From contig JAHEHB010000053.1 in the NCBI GenBank assembly GCA_024644775.1, forward strand, positions 1 through 17,930: 17,930 nt of DNA, in the 5' to 3' direction. Numbering within the stretch: position 1 is the stretch's first letter; each line of letters starts with the position of its first letter. Both the position numbers and the translations under genes were made by a program. Of the stretch, positions 1-8,175 are shown in pieces. Origin of the DNA: Deltaproteobacteria bacterium. Lineage in GTDB: Bacteria > Desulfobacterota > Desulfobacteria > Desulfobacterales > SURF-15. A model generated the notes under the pieces. It did not search any database. It worked only from the letters and a program-made list of their open reading frames with translations, and was not told the DNA's origin.

Positions 1-1506
1 ATAAACCTGCGGCTTGTTGGGCAAAGGGGAGAGTACCGTGAATTTTTCCAGTCCCGCCAGATACACAAAAGGCTTAAATGCACTGCCCGGTTGCCGTTTG
101 GCATGGGTGGTCCGATTAAATTGGCTGCTTCCGTAGTCCCGGCCTCCCACCATTGCTAAGATATATCCGGTTTTTGGCTGCATGACGATGATGGCTCCCT
201 GAAGACGACGCTCCGGGTCTGTGCGTTTCAGCCCTGGATTTGACGTTTCCAAACGATCAAGACCCCCTAAAAGAGCCTGTTCTGCTGCTTTCTGAACTTG
301 AGTATCCAATGTCGTAAAGATGGATAATCCTTCACTGGAGAGGGCATCTTTGGGATAAAGAGCAATGAGCTGTCGGGTCAGATAATCCATAAAATAGGGT
401 GCCCTTCGTTTGTAACCCTGATAGCGAGCGAGCCTTACCGGTTGCGAGATTGCATTTTTTACATCCGCTTCGTTCAGCCAACCGTTTTTTTGCATCCCCG
501 CCAGCACCGCATTACGCCTTCTGAGGCAGCGTGATGGATCCAAAAAGGGCGAATAATAATTCGGCGCCTTGATGAGCCCGGCCAATGTGGCAGCTTCCAA
601 TAGAGACAATTTGTCGACTGGTTTATCAAAATAGAATTCCGATGCTTCACCGACTCCATTAATGGAAACCGATCCTTTCTGCCCCCAGTAGATTTCATTT
701 AGATAGATTTCTAAAATCTCATCTTTTTCATAATTGTATTCCAAAATGAAAGCGATCAACAATTCCTTTAGTTTCCGTTTGATGGTGCGTTCAGGGGTGA
801 GGAAATAATTCTTTGCCAATTGCTGGGTAATCGTAGAGCCGCCCTGACTAACATTACCTTTGCGCAGGTTGGTGATCAGGGCCCTCAAAATGCCCCGAAA
901 GTCTACGCCGTGGTGGCGATAAAACCGGCCGTCTTCTGCCGATAAGACAGCATGAATTAAATGGGAAGGCATCTGCCGGATAGATAAAAGATGGCGGATC
1001 TCTCGATCCGGCCCGAAATAACGCATTAGCTCTTCGGGTTCCAACTCCAATAAAGGAACAGGTGTTCTGTTATCTCGGTGGATGATTTCAGAAATCTGGT
1101 CAGAATTCTGGTCCCCTTTAAATATTATTCTAACGGAAATGCTCTTTTGTTGATAAAAGGGAGTTTGAAAATCGTGAAGATTAAGGTCGATGTGAGTGTC
1201 CGAAACGAACATTTCTCCCTGTTGGCTGGGGGATTGAGAACGTTCACGGTAGCCGAGGCGATGCAGTTTATCAAGCAACAGTTTGCGGTTTACAGACTGC
1301 CCGGCAAAAAGCAACGTCGTGTCCGAATATACCTTGGAAGGAATGTTCCAGCGACGTCCAGCGAATCGTTTCTCAATATTCTCTGCCAATTTCACGCTGT
1401 AGACAACAATCGCCCCCGCCCCCGCGATCCCCATTATCAGGGACAGCGCAAGTATCCACAAAAATGCTTTCCGATATCGTTTTAGAAACGGTTTTCTTTG
1501 TACCAT
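1..1506 (-). CDS. mrcB: Penicillin-binding protein 1b-type bifunctional glycosyltransferase/transpeptidase (3' end outside window)
   Basis: Class A PBP that polymerises lipid II glycan strands and cross-links the peptides in the periplasm, anchored in the inner membrane. The first 502 residues are visible. There is a short basic N-terminus and one membrane segment (about 14-37). A UB2H-like region follows (about 55-125, beginning IPSKVYSD), which points to the PBP1b rather than PBP1a branch. The glycosyltransferase domain (about 165-350) carries the catalytic Glu191 in AEDGRFYRHHG, then QGGSTITQQLAKN (221-233) and EIYLNEIYWG (270-279). The transpeptidase domain starts near residue 380, and its SxxK nucleophile motif is SAFK (475-478). 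The later SxN and KTG motifs lie beyond the window edge. ATG at 1504-1506 is chosen because it gives the membrane anchor directly and has AAGG 11 bases upstream. It is divergent from selD. The family call is firm; the symbol reflects domain type only. Confidence 0.93.
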   Translation of the reverse strand, partial: MVQRKPFLKRYRKAFLWILALSLIMGIAGAGAIVVYSVKLAENIEKRFAGRRWNIPSKVYSDTTLLFAGQSVNRKLLLDKLHRLGYRERSQSPSQQGEMFVSDTHIDLNLHDFQTPFYQQKSISVRIIFKGDQNSDQISEIIHRDNRTPVPLLELEPEELMRYFGPDREIRHLLSIRQMPSHLIHAVLSAEDGRFYRHHGVDFRGILRALITNLRKGNVSQGGSTITQQLAKNYFLTPERTIKRKLKELLIAFILEYNYEKDEILEIYLNEIYWGQKGSVSINGVGEASEFYFDKPVDKLSLLEAATLAGLIKAPNYYSPFLDPSRCLRRRNAVLAGMQKNGWLNEADVKNAISQPVRLARYQGYKRRAPYFMDYLTRQLIALYPKDALSSEGLSIFTTLDTQVQKAAEQALLGGLDRLETSNPGLKRTDPERRLQGAIIVMQPKTGYILAMVGGRDYGSSQFNRTTHAKRQPGSAFKPFVYLAGLEKFTVLSPLPNKPQVY

Positions 1507-1872
1507 CTGGGGCAACACCTTTTTTATATAAAAAGTTGCCGGTTTTGTTTATTTTTTAAAATATACGTCCTTTACATAGGTGTCAATCGTACGCTGTCCG
1601 AATTCACGGTAACGTCAAAGTAAATCGTGACCTATCCAGATGAAGGCAATTCGATTCTGAGGAGATGAAATGTTTTTATATTCTCTGGACTTTAACCGAA
1701 GTGCGTGTCATAGTAATTATTTACTGTTTGTTTGATTTTGATTTGTGCCTTTCCACAAATCTCTGGCTCAATTTCAGCGTCCGGTTTATCCCACTGAAGG
1801 GCCAAACGATTGTGCCGCCGGGACGGGATTGCCGGAAATTTTTTTTTAGAATCAAAGAGGATCGGACTGTAA
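1507..1872. other. Intergenic region between divergent PBP and selD genes
   Basis: This region holds the PBP promoter (1558-1586). It also has a strong ribosome-binding sequence GAGGAG (1659-1664) five bases before ATG 1670. That ATG opens a 21-codon ORF ending in TGA (1733-1735). One codon later comes a second TGA (1739-1741), after which the frame stays open to TAG at 1846-1848. I recognise no protein here. A run of nine T residues (1839-1847) follows a GC-rich stretch (about 1815-1834) that could form a weak CCGG-stem hairpin. The longer plus-strand frame starting at 1665 overlaps the selD start in another frame and has no recognisable domain, so it is not called. No tRNA-Sec was recognised. 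Confidence 0.5.
1558..1586 (-). promoter_or_regulatory. Sigma70-type promoter for the PBP1b-type gene
   Basis: On the minus strand a perfect TTGACA (plus-strand 1581-1586) is followed, after exactly 17 bases, by TATTTT (plus-strand 1558-1563), a 4/6 match to TATAAT. It lies about 52-80 bases upstream of the ATG at 1506 in an AT-rich stretch. This is sequence-pattern evidence only. Confidence 0.6.
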
Positions 1873-2934
1873 GTGAAACCTTTAAAATTATTTCAAAAAC
1901 CAACGCTGCTCAGTTTATCCAAAACCTGCGGGTGAGCGGCAAAAATCGACCCGGTCGGGCTCGGAAAACTAATCGCGGGACTACCCAAGACCAATGACCC
2001 CAACCTGCTGGTGGGATTTGACACCGGTGATGACGCCGGCATCTATCGTTTAACCGATGAAATTGCTATCATCACCACTGCTGACTTTATAACCCCCCCG
2101 GTCAATGACCCATTTCAATTCGGGCAAATTGCCGCTGCGAACGCCATCAGCGATGTCTACGCCATGGGAGGGCACCCCATCACCTGCATTAATCTGGCGG
2201 CCTTTCCATCGAAAAAGCTGGAACCCGAAACACTACAAGGGATTGTGGCTGGTGGTTTGAGCAAAATCACAGAAGCCGGGGCGGTGCTGGCTGGTGGACA
2301 TACGACGGAAGATGACGAACCCAAGTTTGGACTGGCGGTCACCGGTATTGTTCACCCAAAGAAATTTTGGACCAACGCCGGTGCAAAACCAGGAGACGTT
2401 CTCATTTTGACAAAACCCATCGGAAGTGGTGTGCTGTTTAACGCAAATTTAAAGGATTGGGTGTCTGAGGCAGCCTTGCAGGAATGTATTTCCATCATTA
2501 CCACTCTAAATAAAACGGCTGCAGAAATCTTCCACAAATTCGACATTCATGCCGTAAAAGATGTCACAGGATTCGGTTTGGCGGGTCACAGTTTCGAGTT
2601 GGCCAAGGCCTCCAATGTCACGCTAACCATCGAGGTGGATCGTATCCCGGTGATGCGTGAAGCATTGGAGATGTACGAAAAAGGGGTAAATACCGGAGTC
2701 AATGCATATAATCGGCAACTGGTGGAAACATCATCACGGTTTACAAAAAATTTACCCTCGTGGCATCAGCAAATTGTTTTCGATCCACAAACAAGCGGCG
2801 GGCTTCTGACGGCGGTGCCAGAAGATCAGGGGGAAGCACTTCTTGCGGCGTTGCATGATGGCGGCGTAAATCAGGCTCAGCTCATCGGGACGGTAAACTC
2901 GTTTGAAAACAGCATTCATCTTGTATTTAAATGA
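1873..2934 (+). CDS. selD: Selenide, water dikinase (selenophosphate synthase), itself a selenoprotein
   Basis: Makes selenophosphate from selenide and ATP, the selenium donor for selenocysteine-tRNA and for 2-selenouridine in tRNA. Conventional callers would start at GTG 2011, which lacks the catalytic N-terminus. Reading the same frame upstream gives a continuous SelD N-terminus from GTG 1873, interrupted only by TGA at 1933-1935. The result is ...SKTC-G-U21-A-A-K24-IDP... then NDPNLLVGFDTGDD. U21 and K24 match the family's catalytic Cys/Sec and Lys. An in-frame TAA at 1870-1872 bars any earlier start, and AGAGGA (1856-1861) is the probable ribosome-binding site. The full length of 353 residues is normal for SelD. 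Further motifs include GFDTGDD (48-54), the glycine-rich AGGHTTEDD and the DPQTSGGLL C-terminal signature. The stop overlaps the next start (ATGA). The host must therefore decode UGA as Sec (SelA, SelB and tRNA-Sec not in this window). Confidence 0.95.
1933..1965 (+). promoter_or_regulatory. UGA selenocysteine codon with bacterial SECIS-like hairpin in selD
   Basis: The TGA (1933-1935) is followed by a possible hairpin at 1946-1965: TCGACCC on the left, GGGCTCG-GA on the right with C1960 and G1964 bulged, and apical loop GGTC (1953-1956). The loop starts 17 bases after the UGA. Bacterial SECIS elements lie just downstream of the UGA inside the coding region and usually expose G and U in the apical loop; E. 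coli fdhF has GGUC there. The pairing was done by eye, so the exact fold is uncertain, but the placement and loop fit. Confidence 0.65.
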
Positions 2935-3848
2935 AAAATCATCAACAGAAAACAGCTAAAATTCCAATGCACATCGACGAAAAACCGGTGGTGAAAGGTA
3001 AAAAGCCATTCCAGTGTCGCGGGTTTTTTATCACCGATCTTGACGGCACCCTGTTTCGATCGGATCGAACGGCAGCGGATACGGATCTGAAAACACTCCA
3101 AAAACTGGGTAAATTAGGCATCGTCCGGGCGGTGGCAACCGGCCGATCCCTGTATTCGTTCAAAAAGGCGGTGGGAGATACGCTGCCAATAGACTATGTG
3201 ATCTTCTCCACCGGTGCGGGGATCCTACAATATCCCAACGGACCCTTTTTAAGAAAAATCGATTTAGAGCCGGCATCCGTTAAACAGGCCGTGGAAATCT
3301 TAATGGCTGCCAAACTTGACTTTATGATTCACCGTCCCATCCCCGATAATCACAAATTTACATTCTGGGGTACGGTGGACAACAATTCTGATTTTACCCG
3401 TCGGATACATCTCTACGAGCAATTTTGCCGACCCCTTGATAAACGCGAAGGATTCGACAAAGCCGCTCAGATCCTTGCCATCGTCTCGAATTCCGACGGA
3501 CAACCATTGATCGATCATCTCCGTCGCAAATTGCCGGATCTGAACATCGTTCGCACCACCTCTCCATTAGACGGTGAATCCACTTGGATTGAATTCTTTC
3601 ACAAAGAAGTATCCAAAAGCCAGGCAGCCGCATGGCTCGCGTCTCGGTTGGATATTCCGGTGGAAAAAACACTTTCCATTGGCAACGATTACAACGACAT
3701 GGATTTACTGGAGTGGTCAGGCTGTCGTTTTGTCGTGGAAAACGCCCCCAATGACCTAAAGGAACGGTTTCCATCCGTCGCCTCTCACAACGAGTGTGGC
3801 GTGACCGAGGCGGTCGACAGATGGCTAAACAAAATCTCGATAACATAA
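2931..3848 (+). CDS. HAD-superfamily hydrolase, Cof/type IIB-like phosphatase
   Basis: A 305-residue haloacid-dehalogenase-fold protein, probably an Mg-dependent cytoplasmic phosphatase acting on a sugar phosphate or similar small phosphoester. Motif I is DLDGT (36-40, nucleophile D36 and acid D38). Motif II is the Thr of ATGR (69-72). The motif III Lys is probably K229 in VSKSQA, and motif IV is GNDYNDMDLL (251-260). The insert between motifs II and III (about 80-215) acts as a C2-type cap. Its ATG (2931) overlaps the selD TGA by four bases, so the two genes are translationally coupled. The first 28 residues before the fold are basic, without family similarity that I recognise, and the true start could be internal. 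The substrate cannot be told from sequence. Co-transcription with selD hints at, but does not prove, a link to selenium metabolism. Confidence 0.85.
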   Translation: MKNHQQKTAKIPMHIDEKPVVKGKKPFQCRGFFITDLDGTLFRSDRTAADTDLKTLQKLGKLGIVRAVATGRSLYSFKKAVGDTLPIDYVIFSTGAGILQYPNGPFLRKIDLEPASVKQAVEILMAAKLDFMIHRPIPDNHKFTFWGTVDNNSDFTRRIHLYEQFCRPLDKREGFDKAAQILAIVSNSDGQPLIDHLRRKLPDLNIVRTTSPLDGESTWIEFFHKEVSKSQAAAWLASRLDIPVEKTLSIGNDYNDMDLLEWSGCRFVVENAPNDLKERFPSVASHNECGVTEAVDRWLNKISIT

Positions 3849-3920
3849 TGCAGGTCTTCGGCCGCAACCAAATCGGTGTTCCTTGCTTTCGCTTCCCTTA
3901 AAATGGGATCTTATGAAAAT

Positions 3921-4214
3921 TTCAGGTTTCGGGTGTCGGGTGTCGGGTTTCAGGATTTGGGGGTTTTGCTGACACCTCTCTTACGAGAAACCTGGTAAAT
4001 TCCCAAATTGGATCACCGGTAGAAATAACCTAAAGGCGAGAAGGCCAGGAAGCCTGGAGGCTATAAGGCTTTCCAGCCCCTGACCTTTTCGCCTCCAAGC
4101 ATTCCAGCGTCCAAGCTTTCTCGCTTCCTAGCTCGTCTAAGAAACCTCATTTCTTGTAGTGATGAATCCAGCTCCGTTGGTTGTATAGCTCCTGAAACCT
4201 GACACCCGAAACCT
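3921..4214. repeat. Inverted repeat with internal heptamer duplication, flanking the octamer array
   Basis: The left arm (3921-3955) reads TTTCAGGTTTCGGGTGTC, then a further GGGTGTC, then GGGTTTCAGGA. The reverse complement of the right arm (4190-4214) is AGGTTTCGGGTGTC followed by AGGTTTCAGGA. The arms thus match well, except that the left one has an extra GGGTGTC heptamer. They enclose about 235 bases, including the octamer array. There is no transposase and no clear target-site duplication. It may be a non-autonomous element or a structural intergenic repeat family. Confidence 0.75.
4035..4133. repeat. Array of degenerate 8-bp repeats that switches orientation
   Basis: The plus strand has four in-phase octamers: GGCGAGAA (4035), GGCCAGGA (4043), AGCCTGGA (4051) and GGCTATAA (4059). 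After a three-base joint, eight octamers in strict 8-base phase follow in the opposite orientation: TTTCCAGC (4070), CCCTGACC (4078), TTTTCGCC (4086), TCCAAGCA (4094), TTCCAGCG (4102), TCCAAGCT (4110), TTCTCGCT (4118) and TCCTAGCT (4126). Their reverse complements share the consensus RGCYNGRA with the first set. The two sets can therefore pair as an imperfect long hairpin. Confidence 0.75.
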
Positions 4215-4286
4215 CATCTCGTCTGAGAAACCTATTCAACGACACCTTTAATTCGTTTCTTATTGTGATGAATCCAGCTCCGCTGG
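4159..4286. repeat. Pair of 22-bp direct repeats
   Basis: GTGATGAATCCAGCTCCGTT followed by GG (4159-4180) recurs at 4265-4286 with one change (T to C), at a distance of 106 bases. Each copy is preceded by a similar leader, CTCGTCTAAGAAACCT at 4132-4147 and CTCGTCTGAGAAACCT at 4218-4233, and then by a TTTCTT stretch. The longer unit was therefore duplicated and has since diverged in length. Confidence 0.75.
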
Positions 4287-4366
4287 CGGCAGTGCTGAGA
4301 CCTTCCAGGTGTTTTCCTCAATGCCCCACCCCGCGGTAAGCCACAGGGTATTAACCGGATACCATC

Positions 4367-6616
4367 TTAACGCCCCAAGGGTCGGAGACCTAAACCCTTG
4401 TCCGCCGACGGATTCACCTGCAGGGATTCAAGCATTTCCCGGATGCTTGTGGTGGGGAGTTTGCACGAGAAGTTTTCACAAACGTATGCCGTAGCATTAC
4501 CATTTAGTGCGGTCATGGCTGCTGTGTATGGCGCAATTGTTAGAATTTCCGCATCTTCCGTATCAGGTGACCGGAACAATACCACCTTTGCTGGAATAAA
4601 CGCCTTTCGAAGAGCCGCCAACATCGAGCGCGTATCCGATGCCCGTGGTTTTCCGACAATAACAACTTCATAGGTTGGATTTAAGGCAAATTCCAAGGCC
4701 GACATGAGATGTGTCGATGTTGCTGGGTACGAATTAAGGCTGTTTGAAAACGCGGTCGTTATTTTCTCAGTGTGGGATGCATAAACATTTCTTCCGGTGA
4801 TACGGCTTAAACGGAGCAGATTCATGGCGGCAACCGAATTGCCTGACGGGATCGCGCCGTCATCAATTTCTTTCATTCTGACAATCACTTTTTCACTGTC
4901 GTCGGCCGTCATATAAAAACCGCCATCCTGTTCATCCCAGAAACGGGACAACATGATGTCGTTAAGCCGGATTGCTTCCTTTAAATATTTGGTATTGAAA
5001 GTGGCTTCATAAAGCTCCAAAAGCCCCCAAACCATAAATGCATAATCATTTAGATAGGCAGCTACTCCGGCTGTCCCCTTTCGATAACGCTTGAGAAGGC
5101 GTCCGTTGGAATCAATCAAATCGCTGATTACAAAGTTTCCCGCCCTCTCCGCAGCATCGATGTACTTCGGTTCGTCTAACGCTTGCCCGGTTTTGGCCAA
5201 AGCAGCAATCATCAATCCATTCCAATCAGTAAGGATTTTGTCATCCTTGAATGGATGTACACGCTTTTCTCGTGCGTTAAAAAGTTTTCGCCGACTCTTT
5301 TCAAGCCTTTCATGAAGCTGCGCTTCCGGAATATTCATGTCTTCGGCAATCTGGTGTAACGGCTTCGGCATATTCAGGATATTGCTTTGGACCGCATGGC
5401 CGGTTGCTTCCTCGCGGAAGTTACCACCAATTTTGACATTGTAAATCGTTTTATAGAGGTCCGCTTCTTCTTTACCGATAATCTCTCTGATTTCCTCTAA
5501 TGTCCAAAGGTAGAATTTGCCCTCCACGCCCTCACTGTCGGCATCTTCAGCGCTATAAAAACCGCCTTCCGGAGACGCCATGTCCCGCATTACATAAGAA
5601 ATAATTTCCGCTGCGGTTTGTTTAAATAAGACTTTTCCGGTGACTTGATATGCCTCACTATATGCGATGGCCAGCAGCGCCTGATCGTAAAGCATCTTTT
5701 CAAAGTGCGGCACCAACCAGCGAGAATCCGTTGCATATCGATGGAAACCAAATCCCACATGGTCATAGATGCCGCCAGGGCGCATTTGGCTGAGCGTTTT
5801 TTCGACCATGTACAAATCCTGTTTGTTTCCGGTTCGGTAGTAGTACCTCAGCAGAAAACTTAAATAATGGGGCATCGGAAATTTCGGTTTGCTTCCAAAT
5901 CCACCCTCTGTGATATCAAACCGCTCCTTAAGTAGCTTTTGCGTTTTGTCTAAAACCGTTTTGTCAAGAGAATCGCCGGGTTTCTGTTTATTTGCCTGTC
6001 TCAGCACCTGGGTTATTTTGTCGGCATCTTCGAGTATCTTCCCTCTATTGCTTAACCAGGCATCCTGCAGGGCCGGCAACAGCTCCATCAGACCCGGCTG
6101 CCCCCACCGCGCTTTCTTCGGAAAGTAGGTTCCGGTAAAAAACGGCTTCTTTTCCGGAGTCAGAATAACCGTCATGGGCCAACCGCCCCGACCGGTCATC
6201 ATTTGTGTGATGGTCATATATACCTTATCGATATCGGGGCGCTCCTCGCGATCCACTTTGATACTTACAAAATTCTTATTTAACAATTCAGCAACGTCCC
6301 CGTCCGAAAAGGACTCGTGCTCCATAACATGACACCAGTGACAAGTGGAGTAGCCAATGGATAAAAGAATTAGTTTGTCTTCTCTTTTTGCTTTTCCAAA
6401 AGCCTCTTCTCCCCACGGAAACCAGTTCACAGGGTTAGCCGCGTGTTGAAGCAAATAGGGGCTGGACTCATGGATTAAACGGTTATAGGTGAATTTAACG
6501 GCAGAATCCTTTGAACCGGCAGCTTTCGCCGTTTGTGAAGTTTCACCAGTGTATGCAACAAAACTCTGAATCAATAAAGTTGAAGCAGATAAAATATATA
6601 TTACAATATGGGTCAT
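4367..6616 (-). CDS. DUF255 thioredoxin-fold protein (YyaL/SPATA20 family)
   Basis: A 749-residue protein with an N-terminal thioredoxin-like domain (about 45-200) followed by an (alpha/alpha)6-barrel region like that of N-acylglucosamine 2-epimerases. The signature [20 protein letters not shown] starts at residue 46. The redox-type motif C92-H-W-C95 follows, then [11 protein letters not shown] (144-154). The barrel region carries [27 protein letters not shown] and [12 protein letters not shown]. The C-terminus has the usual YVCENFSC segment, so the protein is complete. The family's biochemical function is not settled. The first roughly 22 residues are hydrophobic and look like a signal peptide or anchor, which would place it in the periplasm; many homologues lack this. 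ATG 6616 is preceded by GAAGGA. The stop of the upstream MATE-like gene lies 11 bases away, indicating one operon. Confidence 0.92.
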   Translation of the reverse strand: MTHIVIYILSASTLLIQSFVAYTGETSQTAKAAGSKDSAVKFTYNRLIHESSPYLLQHAANPVNWFPWGEEAFGKAKREDKLILLSIGYSTCHWCHVMEHESFSDGDVAELLNKNFVSIKVDREERPDIDKVYMTITQMMTGRGGWPMTVILTPEKKPFFTGTYFPKKARWGQPGLMELLPALQDAWLSNRGKILEDADKITQVLRQANKQKPGDSLDKTVLDKTQKLLKERFDITEGGFGSKPKFPMPHYLSFLLRYYYRTGNKQDLYMVEKTLSQMRPGGIYDHVGFGFHRYATDSRWLVPHFEKMLYDQALLAIAYSEAYQVTGKVLFKQTAAEIISYVMRDMASPEGGFYSAEDADSEGVEGKFYLWTLEEIREIIGKEEADLYKTIYNVKIGGNFREEATGHAVQSNILNMPKPLHQIAEDMNIPEAQLHERLEKSRRKLFNAREKRVHPFKDDKILTDWNGLMIAALAKTGQALDEPKYIDAAERAGNFVISDLIDSNGRLLKRYRKGTAGVAAYLNDYAFMVWGLLELYEATFNTKYLKEAIRLNDIMLSRFWDEQDGGFYMTADDSEKVIVRMKEIDDGAIPSGNSVAAMNLLRLSRITGRNVYASHTEKITTAFSNSLNSYPATSTHLMSALEFALNPTYEVVIVGKPRASDTRSMLAALRKAFIPAKVVLFRSPDTEDAEILTIAPYTAAMTALNGNATAYVCENFSCKLPTTSIREMLESLQVNPSADKGLGLRPLGR

Positions 6617-6627
6617 TGATTTTTCCT

Positions 6628-7992
6628 TCAGTGAAACTTACGAAGTACCCGGTAACATGGAGGGATCATATACAAATTGGCACCGGTTCTACCGACAATG
6701 TATGCGATAGCCGTGGCAACCGCACCGTTCAGGTCAAGAAATGATATGGAAACGGAGAGCACCAAAATAATCAAGGCAACCTCAGCAACGGTCGCCCAGG
6801 TAATGGGTCCGGTGATTGTGCCGCAGATGAGAATAGATCGTAGAAAAGAATTCCATACCGTCATCGCCGGTTGCAGAACAAAAATTTGTGTCGGCAGGTA
6901 CGCAAAGTGAGTAAGTTCCGTGGTGAGCCCGGAAACGTATCGATACCAAAGCCCTGCGAAAGGAGTAAAGGCAACAAGCGCAAGGCCGGCAAAAATCACC
7001 AGACTGAGAACTATAGCAAAATTTCTTAGTGGAATGTATCCTCTGTTTCTGTCTCCCATCAGCGCCACCCCAACTTCCTGAAAGGACATTCCAATGCTTC
7101 CGAAAATGAAAACAAATGAAAAAATAACCGGAAGCACTGCCAACGAATCAATGGCAAATCGGCTTTTTCCGATAAAAAAAATTGTAATCGGATGAATCCC
7201 TAATGTCAGTATCGCTGTGAGTGCCAGCGGATAGTAAAACTTCGTTATATAAGTGTATGTAATTGGCGAATCGGTGGAATCCCTATAGGTAGCAGATGTA
7301 TCGGATGGTTTAGATGTACCAGATGAATCAGACGAATCAGATAAACCGGATGAGGATGTGAGCAATGTGTTCACTGTTTTGTGAGCCATAATCCGGCTTG
7401 CAACCGCTTCACAAATCACTCCTATTGCCAGTGCCAACACCCCCACATAGACACCCCTAATCTCCAGGCGGCTTATGATGATGCCCGCTGCGATCATGGT
7501 ACATAGTCGAATTCCGGTTCCAAAGGCAACCCGTCGGGTAAGATTGTGTCGGATAAGAATGCCCTGGTAGAAACGCCGGTAGCCGATGGCGGCCGGCCAG
7601 GGGATCAGAATCAAACAGGCGTTATGGGTCAATCGAACGATATTTTCCGGGAGATCAAACAAACCTTCGGTGATTAAACGGAAAATAGGGGGCACGAGCC
7701 CTATAACCATCATGGAAGTAACGATCCCAATCAATGAATAAATAAACCGTCGCAATTTGAGAAAGGCGGTTTTATTGGTCACAAGAGCAACCGATGCACT
7801 CAAAATCATAATTACCGGTGATTCAACAATCAAAGCGAAAGAGAACGCAACACCGTAAGCAGCCAAATTAATCTTTGGTTCCGGAAGCCTCGCAATAACG
7901 GCCGCGACAAAAGGAAGCTCCAAAGCCATCATTAGCCACGTTGCGGCCAGTGGAAACCAGAATCGAAGTATTTGTATATATGTCAATTTCAT
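6628..7992 (-). CDS. Multipass membrane protein of the MATE/MOP-flippase type (ANK-like)
   Basis: A 454-residue integral membrane protein with about 12 hydrophobic segments arranged as two halves. A hydrophilic, Ser/Asp/Thr-rich linker lies between them (about 211-245). The N-terminal half ([37 protein letters not shown]) resembles MATE-like proteins and the progressive-ankylosis (ANK) group within the multidrug/oligosaccharidyl-lipid/polysaccharide exporter superfamily. The likely role is export or flipping of a small molecule, possibly a polyvalent anion or lipid-linked substrate; this is inference from fold alone. ATG 7992 has no strong Shine-Dalgarno sequence. It is followed 11 bases later by the DUF255 gene, so the two are probably co-transcribed. 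The linker is encoded by a 9-base tandem repeat (listed separately), an unusual insertion in such transporters. Confidence 0.8.
   Translation of the reverse strand: MKLTYIQILRFWFPLAATWLMMALELPFVAAVIARLPEPKINLAAYGVAFSFALIVESPVIMILSASVALVTNKTAFLKLRRFIYSLIGIVTSMMVIGLVPPIFRLITEGLFDLPENIVRLTHNACLILIPWPAAIGYRRFYQGILIRHNLTRRVAFGTGIRLCTMIAAGIIISRLEIRGVYVGVLALAIGVICEAVASRIMAHKTVNTLLTSSSGLSDSSDSSGTSKPSDTSATYRDSTDSPITYTYITKFYYPLALTAILTLGIHPITIFFIGKSRFAIDSLAVLPVIFSFVFIFGSIGMSFQEVGVALMGDRNRGYIPLRNFAIVLSLVIFAGLALVAFTPFAGLWYRYVSGLTTELTHFAYLPTQIFVLQPAMTVWNSFLRSILICGTITGPITWATVAEVALIILVLSVSISFLDLNGAVATAIAYIVGRTGANLYMIPPCYRVLRKFH
7292..7354 (-). repeat. 9-bp coding minisatellite in the MATE-like gene
   Basis: On the plus strand seven 9-mers follow in phase: GCAGATGTA, TCGGATGGT, TTAGATGTA, CCAGATGAA, TCAGACGAA, TCAGATAAA and CCGGATGAG. 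The length is a multiple of three, so copy changes keep the frame. On the coding strand this gives tripeptides of the x-S-D/G type ([21 protein letters not shown]) at about residues 213-234, in the loop between the two transporter halves. Confidence 0.8.
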
Positions 7993-8086
7993 TTTTTAGA
8001 TTTCAAATGGCGTGTTCTTGTACGCCTATTCTGGTCAGAACGCAATGGAATTTGAGAAAGCCAGCAGGGTTCATCATAAATTTTAC

Positions 8087-8115
8087 TTGACACAAATCGG
8101 CCAGTCTAAGATAGT
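8087..8115 (+). promoter_or_regulatory. Sigma70-type promoter for the receiver/PEP-binding gene
   Basis: TTGACA (8087-8092) is followed by a 17-base spacer and GATAGT (8110-8115), a 4/6 match to TATAAT. It lies about 60 bases upstream of the GTG start at 8176, in the 183-base region between divergent genes. Confidence 0.6.
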
Positions 8116-8175
8116 TTACGTATATTTTCGGCAAGTTGGGATACTATTCGATTTAGATTATGAAGGGAAATAGAC

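Larger units (their letters stand above)
3849..4366. other. Non-coding region rich in composite repeats
   Basis: This 518-base gap lies between the convergent HAD gene and the minus-strand thioredoxin-fold gene. It holds no credible ORF. Its centre is a set of nested repeats, listed separately: inverted-repeat arms 3921-3955 and 4190-4214, an octamer array 4035-4133, and direct repeats 4159-4180 and 4265-4286. A short inverted repeat, GGTAT/ATACC (about 4348-4364), lies just past the end of the minus-strand gene but lacks a T run, so it is a poor terminator candidate. Confidence 0.7.

Noticed and set aside
1078..1485. 135-codon plus-strand frame
   Set aside because: Antisense shadow of the PBP1b-type gene, which shows unmistakable motifs on the minus strand.
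1815..1850. Intrinsic terminator before selD
   Set aside because: The T run is long but the hairpin has only a four-base CCGG stem, and it would sit directly before the selD ribosome-binding site.
1665..1997. 110-codon plus-strand frame upstream of and overlapping the selD start
   Set aside because: No recognisable domain, and its second half lies in the wrong frame over the true selD N-terminus.
3394..3867. 157-codon minus-strand frame
   Set aside because: Antisense to the HAD phosphatase; Arg/Cys-rich composition typical of a shadow frame.
3931..3948. Telomere-like or G-quadruplex repeat from the GGGTGTC units
   Set aside because: Only three short G runs of three occur in close order, and the pattern is better explained as the arm of the inverted repeat.
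3921..4286. CRISPR array
   Set aside because: Repeats are 8-base degenerate units, inverted arms and only two 22-base direct copies; there are no regular repeat-spacer units and no cas genes.
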